From: Streptomyces sp. OR43
GTDB taxonomy: Bacteria > Actinomycetota > Actinomycetes > Streptomycetales > Streptomycetaceae
Length of the DNA: 35,737 nt
Direction: 5' to 3'
Assembly: GCF_008042275.1 (NCBI RefSeq)
Contig: NZ_RDBK01000043.1
Coordinates: forward strand, 4,323,124-4,358,860
Part shown: piece after piece, positions 9,685 to 17,009 of the stretch
Position numbering within the stretch: the stretch's first letter is position 1
Layout: each line of letters begins with the position of its first letter
The notes under the pieces: model-generated
Databases searched by the model: none
Told to the model about the DNA's origin: nothing
Seen by the model: only the letters and a program-made list of their open reading frames with translations
Translations under genes and position numbers: made by a program

Positions 9685-10928
9685 CGGCCGGCTACCGGCC
9701 CGAGCCGTTCTCCGCCGCCGTCACCGGCATCGGCCTGGTCACCGCGGCCGGCGTGGGCACCGCCGCCGCCTGGCGCGGGGTGTCCGAGGCCAACGACGCG
9801 CCCTCGGTCCCGCACCGGCCCGAACTCCACGACCTGCCCTGCGACTTCATGTACACCATTACGGGTCTCGACACGAAGGCCCTGCTCGGCGTCGCCGCCC
9901 AGCGGCTCATGGACCGCTTCTCGCAGCTCGCCGTCATCGCCGCCCGCGAGGCCGTGGCCGACGCCGGGCTCGACCCCTCGGTCTGGGACAGCGGCCGTGT
10001 CGCCGTCGTCATCGGCTCCGCCCACGGCGGACTGCCCTTCTACGACGAGCAGCACACCGCCCTCACCGAGCGCGGCGCCCGCCGCGTCTCGCCGAAGCTG
10101 GCCCCGCTCACCGTCGTCAACGGCGCCGCCAGCAGCGTCGCCACCGACCTCGGCGCCCACGGCCCGAGCCAGGCCGTCTCCACCGCCTGCTCCTCAGGCA
10201 CCGTCGCCATCGGCACCGCCCACCAGATGCTGCGCACCGGCGCCTGCGACATCGTCGTCGCGGGCGGCGCCGAATCCGTCTGCTCCCGGCTGCTGATCGC
10301 CAGCGCCTGCCGGCTGAAGGCCGTCTCCACCCGGCGCGACGACCCCGAGGCCGCCTGCCGGCCCTTCGACACCCACCGCGACGGCTTCGTCGTTGGCGAG
10401 GGCGCCGGCCTCCTCGTACTGGAACGCCCCGAACACGCCGCCGCCCGCGGCGCCACCGTCCGCGCCCACATCGCCGGCTACGGCGCCTCCAGCGACGCGT
10501 ACTCGCCCGTCGCCCCCGACCCCGACGGGCGCGGCATCGAACGGGCCCTGCGCACCGCACTCGCCGACGCCGGACTGACCGGCGCCGACATCGGCCATGT
10601 CAACGCCCACGGCACCTCGACCGTGGCCAACGACCTGATCGAGGCGACCATGCTGCGCCGGGTCCTGGGCGAACACCCCCTCGTCACGTCGACCAAGGCG
10701 ATGACCGGCCACACCCTCGGCGCCGCGGGCGGCATCGAGACCGCGCTGACCGTGCTCGCCCTCCAGCACCAGCTCGTGCCGCCCACGGTCAACCTCGACG
10801 CCCCCGATCCGGAGATCCCCATCGAGGTGGTGAGCAAGGAGGCCAGGGCCGGCGCCTTCGACGCGGCCGTCAAGACCTCGCTCGGCTTCGGCGGGCACAA
10901 CGCCGCACTCGTCCTCACCCGGGCCTGA
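9681..10928 (+). CDS. Beta-ketoacyl-ACP synthase, FabF/KAS II type
   Basis: The 415-residue enzyme has the full Cys-His-His triad: Cys170 in STACSSG, His310 in VNAHGTST and His344 in TKAMTGHTLGAAG with Lys339. It should perform decarboxylative Claisen condensation of acyl and malonyl groups on ACP. The Cys170 position argues against a KSbeta chain-length factor, and no second KS is present, so it works as a homodimer like FabF. It is coupled by an ATGA overlap to the ACP. The alpha/beta hydrolase follows after 17 bp. No malonyltransferase, ketoreductase or dehydratase is encoded nearby, so these steps would have to be borrowed from primary fatty acid synthesis. Confidence 0.92.
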   Translation: MTAGYRPEPFSAAVTGIGLVTAAGVGTAAAWRGVSEANDAPSVPHRPELHDLPCDFMYTITGLDTKALLGVAAQRLMDRFSQLAVIAAREAVADAGLDPSVWDSGRVAVVIGSAHGGLPFYDEQHTALTERGARRVSPKLAPLTVVNGAASSVATDLGAHGPSQAVSTACSSGTVAIGTAHQMLRTGACDIVVAGGAESVCSRLLIASACRLKAVSTRRDDPEAACRPFDTHRDGFVVGEGAGLLVLERPEHAAARGATVRAHIAGYGASSDAYSPVAPDPDGRGIERALRTALADAGLTGADIGHVNAHGTSTVANDLIEATMLRRVLGEHPLVTSTKAMTGHTLGAAGGIETALTVLALQHQLVPPTVNLDAPDPEIPIEVVSKEARAGAFDAAVKTSLGFGGHNAALVLTRA

Positions 10929-10945
10929 AGACGGACAAAGGACCG

Positions 10946-11872
10946 ATGACCATGCCCGACGAGATCATCCGGCACCTGGCGGTGCACGGGCTGCGCTACA
11001 GCTACCGCGTCCTCGCCCAGCCCTCGCCCCGCACCGAGCCGGTCGTCGTCCTCGGCGGCGCGCTCCAGGGCATGTACGGCTGGCCGCAGATGGACGAGCA
11101 CCTCGGCCCGCACGCCCGGGTCGTCACCGCCGACCTGCCGGGCATGGGCGGCGCCGACCCGCTGCCGCCCGGCACCGGCGACGACCTCCTGTACGACGCC
11201 GTCGCGGGCATCATCGACGACCTGGGCGCCGCCCGGGTGAACCTCTTCGGCTTCTCCTACGGTGCGGCGATCGCGTTCGGCTGCGCCCGGCGGAACCCCG
11301 GCCGGATCGCCCGCCTGGCCCTCGGCGGCGTACCGGCGCACATCAGCGAGGCCCAGCGTGCCCAGTGGGGCGGGGCCGTCGAGCGGCTGGAGGAGGGGGA
11401 CACGGAAGGGCTCGCGACCCTGACCACCGAGGCGCTGATGTGCCAGGACCCGCGGCGAACGGTCCACCGCGGGGAGCTCGCCCGGCGCTACGTCCGGCGG
11501 TCGTTCGTGCACGCGCTCACCCATTCCCCGCACGCCGCGCGGTCATTGCGCCGGGCGCTGGGGCACCGGCCCGACTTCTCCGGCGGGTTGTGCGGGGTGC
11601 CCGCGCTCGTCTTCGCGGGCGAGCACGACACCGTGACCTCTCCCGAACGGCAGCGCGCCTTCGCGGAGACGATCGAGGGCAGCCGCTTCCTGACGATCGG
11701 CGACTCGGACCACTGGGTCGTGCTGGAACGGCCCGACGACGTGGCGGACCTCGTGGCCCGCTTCTTCACCGACCGTCCGCTGGAGGCCGCGCCCGCACTG
11801 CGGCCGCTGCCCTCGCTGCCGCGCCCGCGGACGGGCGCGGCAGGTCCGGTCCTGCCGCGGCCGGGCAGCTGA
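10946..11872 (+). CDS. Alpha/beta hydrolase linked to ACP-ketosynthase pair
   Basis: This 308-residue alpha/beta-fold hydrolase has nucleophile Ser104 in GFSYG, Asp228 in AGEHDTV and His256 in GDSDHW. The oxyanion region reads VVVLGGALQGMYGW. The cap segment (ISEAQRAQ to LEEGDTEGLATL) loosely recalls RhlA, the acyl-ACP-using enzyme of rhamnolipid synthesis, but this is only an impression. It may release or transfer the acyl chain built by the ACP and ketosynthase. AAAGGA at 10937-10942 is 3 nt from ATG 10946 and 9 nt from ATG 10952, so translation may start two codons later. The C-terminal 30 residues are a Pro/Arg-rich tail. It converges on the nuclease gene. Confidence 0.8.
   Translation: MTMPDEIIRHLAVHGLRYSYRVLAQPSPRTEPVVVLGGALQGMYGWPQMDEHLGPHARVVTADLPGMGGADPLPPGTGDDLLYDAVAGIIDDLGAARVNLFGFSYGAAIAFGCARRNPGRIARLALGGVPAHISEAQRAQWGGAVERLEEGDTEGLATLTTEALMCQDPRRTVHRGELARRYVRRSFVHALTHSPHAARSLRRALGHRPDFSGGLCGVPALVFAGEHDTVTSPERQRAFAETIEGSRFLTIGDSDHWVVLERPDDVADLVARFFTDRPLEAAPALRPLPSLPRPRTGAAGPVLPRPGS
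11836..11859 (+). terminator. Hairpin inside the 3' end of the hydrolase gene
   Basis: CGCGGCAGG and CCTGCCGCG form a 9-bp stem around a 6-nt loop, ending 13 bp before the hydrolase stop. With only 37 bp between the convergent stop codons, this and the GC-rich repeats after it are the only visible candidates for terminating the ACP cluster transcript. Confidence 0.4.
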
Positions 11873-11909
11873 CGCGCCTTCTCGAAGGAGCGCCGCCCGG
11901 CCGGCCGGA

Positions 11910-14318
11910 TCAGCGGCGGCCGTCGACCTTGATCCGCACGATCTGCGGGTCGTGGTCGCTCGCCTGGTCGGCGAACTCGGCGTTGATGTGCACCACGTCG
12001 TAGTCGAACCGCCGGATACCGGGGCTCGTCAGGATGTGGTCCAGCGTCTGGGAGTTGCCCTCGTACACATAGCTGTACTGCTCGTTCGCGGGCAGCGTGG
12101 TGATCAGCGGCTTGAGGGCCTTGCCCGCGGTCAGCGCGGACATCGTGGGCGAGAACGCGAAGTCGTTCAGGTCGCCGAGCGTCACGACCCGCGCCGACTT
12201 GTCCGCCGCCAGCAGGGACTTCACGAAGGTGTTGACCTCCGCGGCCTGCTGGACCCGCTTGGTCTCGGAGCTCCGCGACGGCTCCTGGTAACGGCCGTGC
12301 AGCGGCTGGTCGCCGCCCTTGGAGGCGAAGTGGTTACCGATGACGAAGACCGGCTTGCCGTGGAAGCGGAACTCGCCCACCAGCGGCTTGCGGCTGTCGT
12401 CCCACGCCGCGCTCGCCGGGTCGATCCGGCCGGGCGACACCGACAGGGTCACGCCCTTCTTCGTCGGGACCGCCGCGACGGCGGTCGTCGCGTCGCCGCC
12501 CGCGCGGTCCACGAAGGAGACCCGGTGCGGGTTGAAGAGGAAGACGTTGCGGATGTTGCCGCCGGGCTCGCCGCCGTCCTGGCCGTCCTGCGGGGCGACA
12601 TAGCGCCAGGCGTACCGGGGCCCGCCCGCCGCGACGATCGCGTCGGTGAACCGCTTCAGCGTCGCCTCGGAGCCGACCGTGCCGTCGCTGACCGCGCCGT
12701 TGTCGTCCTGGATCTCCTCCAGCGAGACGATGTCCGGCGAGGAGAGGTTCACCGCGACGCCCTCGGCGAGCGTGTCGAACTTGGCCTGCTCGTCCAGCGC
12801 GTCCAGGTTCTCCACGTTGTAGGTGGCGACAGCGAGTTCGCCGCCCTTCTGCTTCCGCGTGACCTCGCGCCGCAGACCGTTGTCCGTGAGCGTGCCGAGC
12901 TCGGTCGCCTGGAGGTTGTAGCCGCCGAACGAGGCGTAGTCGATCACGCCGGTGGTGGTGCCCGACAGCACGTCGCCGACGTTGCCGACGGGGAAGGGGC
13001 GCGTGGTGTCGAGCGACATCACCTTGATCCGGCCGGTGTTCTGGTCAGTGTACGAGGAGTACAGCGTGCCGCCGCGCCGGGTCGGGTTCTGCTCCGGGGC
13101 GACGGTCACCCAGATCTCGTCGTACGCGGTCGTGGCACCCGTGACCCGGGTGTCGGCGATCTGTACGCGGGTGCCTTCGAGCGACTCGTAGAGGTCGAGG
13201 GCGTACGCCGACGGCTCCAGGGGCAGCGCGTCGATCGAGCCGCCGCCCGCCGAGGGCACGTACGCGGCGGGCAGCGCGGCGGCGTCGAGCACGACCGGCG
13301 CCGGCAGCGCGTTGCCGGAGGAGAGGACCGTGGTCCGGGGGGAGGTGATCTCGGTGATGGACTGCGTGGTGGCCGACGGGTAGTACTCGTCCACCGTGCC
13401 GCTGACCAGGACGGAGTCGCCCACCGCGACCGCCGGGGCGGTGGAGCCGGTGTAGACGAAGACGCCCTCGCCGGTGCGCGGGTCCGCGTCCGGGGCGATG
13501 TCCTGGATCCAGAAGCCCTTCGAACCCGTGGTGCGGACCGCGGTGACGATGCCGGGCACCCCGGTCACGGCCTTGCCGTCCAGCGGGGAGAGGCGGGTGG
13601 TGCCCTGGATGTCGTGGACGCGCACGGTGCCGGGCTCGGTGGGGTTGCCCGGGTCGCCCGGGTCCGTGCCGCCGCCGGACGTCTGGCCGGCGGCGTTGAC
13701 CGGCGTGGGGGCCGCGGCGGACAGGTCCGTGGCGTTGTCGTCGGTGTCGGTGAGGGAGGCCGCGCGCGCCACGGAGGCGGTCGCGGAGGCGCCGGTGGCC
13801 GGGCCGCTGCCTTCCCGGACGACCGCGGAGCCGTAGCCCACCAGGTCGACGATGCGGGTGTCGGCCGCGCAGTCGGCCGCCGTCTTGCAGGTCAGCGGCG
13901 TGGTGCCGGAGACCAGCGCGATGCTTCCGCTCGCGGCGGACATGGCGACCGTACCGGTGGCGTCCGGCGTGGGCAGGGCGACGGTGCCACCGGTGCCCGC
14001 GGCCTGGGCGACCAGGTAGCGGCCGCCGGGCGCGACGGAGCCCGTCAGTGCGGAGACCTGCCACAGCGAGCCCGCGGACGGCGCGCCGGGGAGGTACTGG
14101 ACGCTGAACCCGGACAGGTCGTACGGGGCGGAGCCGGAGTTGGCCAGCTCGACGAAGTCGCGGGTCAGCGTCGCGCCCGAGTTCCCGCCACCGCCGTACA
14201 CCTCGGAGATCACGGCGGACGAGGACGGTGCCGCGAAGGCGGCGGGCAGCGCGGTCGCCGAGAGGGTCACGGCGACCGCGCCGGCCAGCAGGACGGAACG
14301 GGATCTGGATATGCGCAC
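11910..14318 (-). CDS. Secreted nuclease: lamin-tail domain plus endonuclease/exonuclease/phosphatase domain
   Basis: This 802-residue protein begins with a signal peptide ending near AAFAAPSSS (about residue 30). A lamin-tail domain follows (~30-150; VISEVYGGGG, RDFVELANSG). A Gly/Pro/Asp linker leads to an OB-fold-like region of the ExeM/NucH type (~230-460). The EEP catalytic domain covers ~490-795, with TYNVENLD, SLEEIQD, IGNHFASKGGD, LGDLNDF, TLDHILTS and SDHDPQIV, the metal and catalytic positions of DNase I-like enzymes. It should degrade extracellular DNA and supply phosphate. GTG 14318 has GAGGGG upstream. It is monocistronic and divergent from the ROK region. Confidence 0.88.
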   Translation of the reverse strand: MRISRSRSVLLAGAVAVTLSATALPAAFAAPSSSAVISEVYGGGGNSGATLTRDFVELANSGSAPYDLSGFSVQYLPGAPSAGSLWQVSALTGSVAPGGRYLVAQAAGTGGTVALPTPDATGTVAMSAASGSIALVSGTTPLTCKTAADCAADTRIVDLVGYGSAVVREGSGPATGASATASVARAASLTDTDDNATDLSAAAPTPVNAAGQTSGGGTDPGDPGNPTEPGTVRVHDIQGTTRLSPLDGKAVTGVPGIVTAVRTTGSKGFWIQDIAPDADPRTGEGVFVYTGSTAPAVAVGDSVLVSGTVDEYYPSATTQSITEITSPRTTVLSSGNALPAPVVLDAAALPAAYVPSAGGGSIDALPLEPSAYALDLYESLEGTRVQIADTRVTGATTAYDEIWVTVAPEQNPTRRGGTLYSSYTDQNTGRIKVMSLDTTRPFPVGNVGDVLSGTTTGVIDYASFGGYNLQATELGTLTDNGLRREVTRKQKGGELAVATYNVENLDALDEQAKFDTLAEGVAVNLSSPDIVSLEEIQDDNGAVSDGTVGSEATLKRFTDAIVAAGGPRYAWRYVAPQDGQDGGEPGGNIRNVFLFNPHRVSFVDRAGGDATTAVAAVPTKKGVTLSVSPGRIDPASAAWDDSRKPLVGEFRFHGKPVFVIGNHFASKGGDQPLHGRYQEPSRSSETKRVQQAAEVNTFVKSLLAADKSARVVTLGDLNDFAFSPTMSALTAGKALKPLITTLPANEQYSYVYEGNSQTLDHILTSPGIRRFDYDVVHINAEFADQASDHDPQIVRIKVDGRR

Positions 14319-14570
14319 GGAAACGGCCCCTCAGAGTGTGGTGAGGGAGCACAAGCTATGCGCGTAGAACCGGCGATGACAAGGCATCAGAGGTTAATTC
14401 CAGAAATCGTTCCGCGGTCCTGCCGGGTGTGCGTGGCCGGGGCCGCCCGCCGACGCCGCCCCGCCCGCTTCCGGACCGGCTGTTCACGCGCCCGCCGCAC
14501 CCCCGCCATGCTGCCGCAACACCGGGACAACACCCCTCCTGCGCAAGGGTGTCCAGGATGCGGCGAGGGT

Positions 14571-14600
14571 TTGACCGGGTTGAGCCGGTCCGGATACGTT
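14571..14600 (+). promoter_or_regulatory. Promoter of the ROK-gene leader transcript
   Basis: TTGACC (14571-14576), an 18-nt spacer and TACGTT (14595-14600) form a good TTGACN/TANNNT pair. The leader-peptide ATG follows 7 nt later, so RNA would begin at or next to that ATG. The remaining 14319-14570 should hold the divergent nuclease promoter; I see no other gene in it. Confidence 0.6.
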
Positions 14601-14607
14601 GCGCGGC

Positions 14608-14688
14608 ATGCAGCGATCCGCACACCTGACGACGCGAGGTCATATCGACCTGAAGCGTGTGTGCTCCGCCGTGTGTCACCGCGCCTGA
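14608..14688 (+). CDS. Cys-containing leader peptide (HIDL type) upstream of the ROK regulator
   Basis: This 26-residue open frame ends in HIDLKRVCSAVCHRA. The pattern H-(V/I)-D-L-x-R-V-x-S-A-x-C resembles the short 'putative leader peptides' seen upstream of sulfur-metabolism genes in many actinomycetes (recalled, not searched). Two cysteine codons lie in the last nine codons, suited to ribosome stalling when Cys-tRNA is scarce. The ATG is 7 nt behind a -10 element, so translation is probably leaderless. The stop is 175 bp before the ROK start. It may instead act on unseen transcript structure only. Confidence 0.7.
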   Translation: MQRSAHLTTRGHIDLKRVCSAVCHRA

Positions 14689-14863
14689 GAGCTCCACGCC
14701 CGCGCCGAGGGGCCCCTATCCGCCCCGGTCCCTCGCCCGGTCCCTCTCCACGGAAGAGGCAGCACCCGCTCCGGCCCCGCGCCGCGGACGGTCTGCCCCG
14801 AGCTCCGTACCGGAGCACGCACGCACCGCGTCAACCGCTGCCACCGAGGACCTGGAAGACACT

Positions 14864-16132
14864 GTGAAGAGTCTGTCCGCACCCGTCCGCCGCCCTCACG
14901 CGGACCGCCCCACCCCGCTGCGCCGCTCCGACATACCCGCCGCCGGGCCCGGCCGCCGGCTCACCGGCACCGGCTCCGTCCTCGGGGCGATCCTCGACCA
15001 CGGGCCGGTCGCCCGCTCCACCGTCGCCCGCCTCACCGGCCTCTCGCCCGCCTCCGTCAGCGGGCACGTGGGCCGGCTGCTGGCCCGCGGTCTGGTCCGG
15101 GAGAACGAGGAGACCGCCGGCCCCACGGGGCTCGGCCGGCCGCACGTCCCGGTCGAGGTCGACACCGCGCGCTTCCTGGTGGCCGGAGCACACATCGCCG
15201 TGGCCCACTCCACCGTCGCCCTGATGGATCTGCGGGGCCGGATCGTCGCCGAGGACCGGCAGCCGCACCGCACCACCGAACCCCGCGCCCTGCTGGCCGG
15301 ACTCGCGGCCCGGCTGCCCCGACTGGTGGCCGCGCACGCCGGCGGACGCACCGTGCTCGCCCTGGGCCTGGCCACCGGCCACCGGGTCGATCCCGTGACC
15401 GGGGTCATCGTGGCCCATCCGCAGCTTGGCTGGCGCGATGTGCCGGCTCGCGACATCCTCTCCGCCGCGACCGGGCTGCCGGTCCACGTGGACAGCCACT
15501 CCCGGGCGCTGGCCCGGGCGGAGCAGCTGTTCGGCGAGGAGTCGACCCGCAGCAGCACCGTCCTGCTCTTCGTCGGCGCCGTCGTGGACGCGGCCTTCGC
15601 CACCGAGGGGGCCGTGCACCGGGGCCCGCGCTCGGGGGCCGGCAGCGTGGCGCATCTGCCGCTCGGCGCCGGCGGGACGGGCGGCGCGCAGCCGTGCTCC
15701 TGCGGGCGGTCCGGGTGCCTTCAGTCGGAGGTGTCGGAGCGCGCCATGGTGCGGCGTGCGGCGGCGCAGGGGCTGTTCGTGGGCTCGTTCCCCGAACTCC
15801 TGGAACAGGCGCTGGCCGGTGAGGCGCGGGCGGTGGCGCTGTTTCGCCGGCGGGCGCGGCTGGTCGGCCGGGCCGCGGCCCTGCTGCTGGACATGTTCGA
15901 CCCGGAGGTGCTCGTCGTGGTCGAGCCGGGGGCGGGCCGTATCCCGGAGTGTCTGGCCGATCTGCGGGCGGAGGTGGCGGAGCGCTCGTGGGTCTGCGAC
16001 GACCCGGAGCGAGCCGTCGTCCCATCCAGCTTCACCGGCTCCGTGCTGGCCACAGCGGGCGGCGCGGTGGCGCTCGGGGCGCTGTACGTGGACCCGCTCG
16101 GCCCCTGGCCGGCGCTGCCCGCCGTCTCCTGA
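14864..16132 (+). CDS. ROK-family transcriptional regulator
   Basis: The 422-residue protein has an N-terminal winged helix (residues ~35-90; SVLGAILDHGPVARSTVARL, then TGLSPASVSGHVGRL) and a C-terminal ROK fold. The ROK zinc motif CSCGRSGCLQSEVS is intact (~270-285). The sugar-kinase loop reads LFVGAVVDAAFATEGAV, where the usual GTGIG is not conserved, so catalysis is unlikely. GTG 14864 is chosen because GGAAG lies 5 nt upstream and the protein starts normally there; the frame is open from 14657 but lacks a better start. It sits between a Cys-containing leader peptide and the sulfur operon, so regulation of that operon is likely (inference). Its ligand is unknown. Confidence 0.8.
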   Translation: MKSLSAPVRRPHADRPTPLRRSDIPAAGPGRRLTGTGSVLGAILDHGPVARSTVARLTGLSPASVSGHVGRLLARGLVRENEETAGPTGLGRPHVPVEVDTARFLVAGAHIAVAHSTVALMDLRGRIVAEDRQPHRTTEPRALLAGLAARLPRLVAAHAGGRTVLALGLATGHRVDPVTGVIVAHPQLGWRDVPARDILSAATGLPVHVDSHSRALARAEQLFGEESTRSSTVLLFVGAVVDAAFATEGAVHRGPRSGAGSVAHLPLGAGGTGGAQPCSCGRSGCLQSEVSERAMVRRAAAQGLFVGSFPELLEQALAGEARAVALFRRRARLVGRAAALLLDMFDPEVLVVVEPGAGRIPECLADLRAEVAERSWVCDDPERAVVPSSFTGSVLATAGGAVALGALYVDPLGPWPALPAVS

Positions 16133-16184
16133 CGCACTCTCGATCACGCGTCCCGTATCCGACTTAATTCAGGCAGTTGCATTG

Positions 16185-16214
16185 TTGACCGGGCCCGAAT
16201 CGGAACGGGATGAT
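16185..16214 (+). promoter_or_regulatory. Promoter of the sulfur operon
   Basis: TTGACC (16185-16190) is separated by 18 nt from GATGAT (16209-16214), and the leader-peptide ATG is at 16221, 6 nt after the -10. Transcription would begin essentially at this ATG. The arrangement mirrors that at 14571-14608, with the same -35 and spacing. Confidence 0.55.
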
Positions 16215-16220
16215 GGATTC

Positions 16221-16343
16221 ATGACCAGCCGACAGCGGAATTCAGGAGACGCGTCCTCGGTGACGCGCGCCTTCCGCCCGGTCGTGCCGTCCCGCGTGTG
16301 CGCAGGATGCCGGTGTTGTCGCCCCTGTCCGGGTCCCCGATAA
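16221..16343 (+). CDS. Polycysteine leader peptide of the sulfur operon
   Basis: This 40-codon open frame ends in VCAGCRCCRPCPGPR followed by TAA: five cysteines within ten residues close to the stop. It lies upstream of a flavin reductase/ABC importer/monooxygenase operon for organosulfur use. No ribosome site precedes ATG 16221, but a promoter ends 6 nt before it, which fits leaderless translation. GTG 16261, with AGGAG 11 nt upstream, is an alternative start that keeps the Cys cluster. Polycysteine leaderless short ORFs are known as cysteine-responsive attenuators in mycobacteria. The same role here is inferred: stalling at the Cys codons would favour expression downstream. Confidence 0.75.
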   Translation: MTSRQRNSGDASSVTRAFRPVVPSRVCAGCRCCRPCPGPR

Positions 16344-16398
16344 CCATTCACTGAATTCGGCTGAGAGTTCCGCGCCGTCGCGCGCCTCGCCCTGCCCA

Positions 16399-16450
16399 GG
16401 TGCATACCCCTGCACCATTTCCCTGTCGCTTTTCGCTTTCCATCACGGGA
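16399..16450 (+). promoter_or_regulatory. Hairpin and possible ribosome-site sequestering stem before the flavin reductase
   Basis: GGTGCA-TACCCC-TGCACC (16399-16416) is a perfect 6-bp hairpin, 55 nt after the leader-peptide stop. Downstream, TCCCTGT (16420-16426) can pair, with one bulged base, with ACGGGA (16445-16450), which overlaps the GGGAG ribosome site of the flavin reductase. These are plausible attenuator parts; no energy was computed. Confidence 0.4.
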
Positions 16451-16456
16451 GAGACG

Positions 16457-16969
16457 TTGACCATCACCGCGCACTCGTATCTGGCGCCCGCCGCGAAGGG
16501 CATCGCCCCGGACCGGTTCAAGCAGGCGTTCCGCCGCTATCCCGCCGGAGTGGTCGTCGTCACCGCCGACGCGGGCCACGGACCGATCGGCTTCACCGCG
16601 ACCTCGCTCAGCTCCCTCTCGCTCGACCCGCCCCTCGTCTCGTTCGGTATCGGGACCGGCACCTCGTCCTGGCCGCACATCGAACGGGCCGGCACCGCCG
16701 TCGTGAACTTCCTCGGCGCCGAACAGCAGTCCCTGGCCACCACCTTCGCCACCAGCGGCATCGACCGGTTCGCCGCCCCCACCCGCTGGCGCCGTCTGCC
16801 CGAGGGCGAGCCGGTGCTCGACGGGGTGGCCGGCTGGCTGCGGCTGGAGACCGAGCAGATCGTGCCGGCCGGCGACCACCGCATCGTCATCGCCCGGGTG
16901 GTGGACGCCCGGCTCGACGAGGGACGCAGCCCGCTGCTCTTCCACGACGGCGCCTACCACTCCCTCTGA
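16457..16969 (+). CDS. Flavin reductase domain protein (NAD(P)H:FMN oxidoreductase)
   Basis: The 170-residue protein has the flavin reductase-like split-barrel fold: FKQAFRRYPAGVVVVTA, GPIGFTATSLSSLSLDPPLV, RAGTAVVNFLG, and HRIVIARVVD. It supplies reduced FMN to the two-component monooxygenase at the end of the operon. Start TTG 16457 is chosen from GGGAG at 16447-16451 with 5-nt spacing and gives normal length; an in-frame ATG at 16400 would place the hairpin inside the coding region. It is the first structural gene of the operon and is followed by the binding protein after 40 bp. Its weak TTG start and structured upstream region fit translational control. Confidence 0.85.
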   Translation: MTITAHSYLAPAAKGIAPDRFKQAFRRYPAGVVVVTADAGHGPIGFTATSLSSLSLDPPLVSFGIGTGTSSWPHIERAGTAVVNFLGAEQQSLATTFATSGIDRFAAPTRWRRLPEGEPVLDGVAGWLRLETEQIVPAGDHRIVIARVVDARLDEGRSPLLFHDGAYHSL

Positions 16970-17009
16970 CAGCCCGCCCAGCTCGAAAACTACGGATCAG
17001 GAATTCACC

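Noticed and set aside
14657..14863. Longer N-terminus of the ROK protein from ATG 14657
   Set aside because: The added 69 residues are Pro/Ala/Arg-rich, overlap the end of the leader peptide and have no ribosome site; GTG 14864 is better supported.
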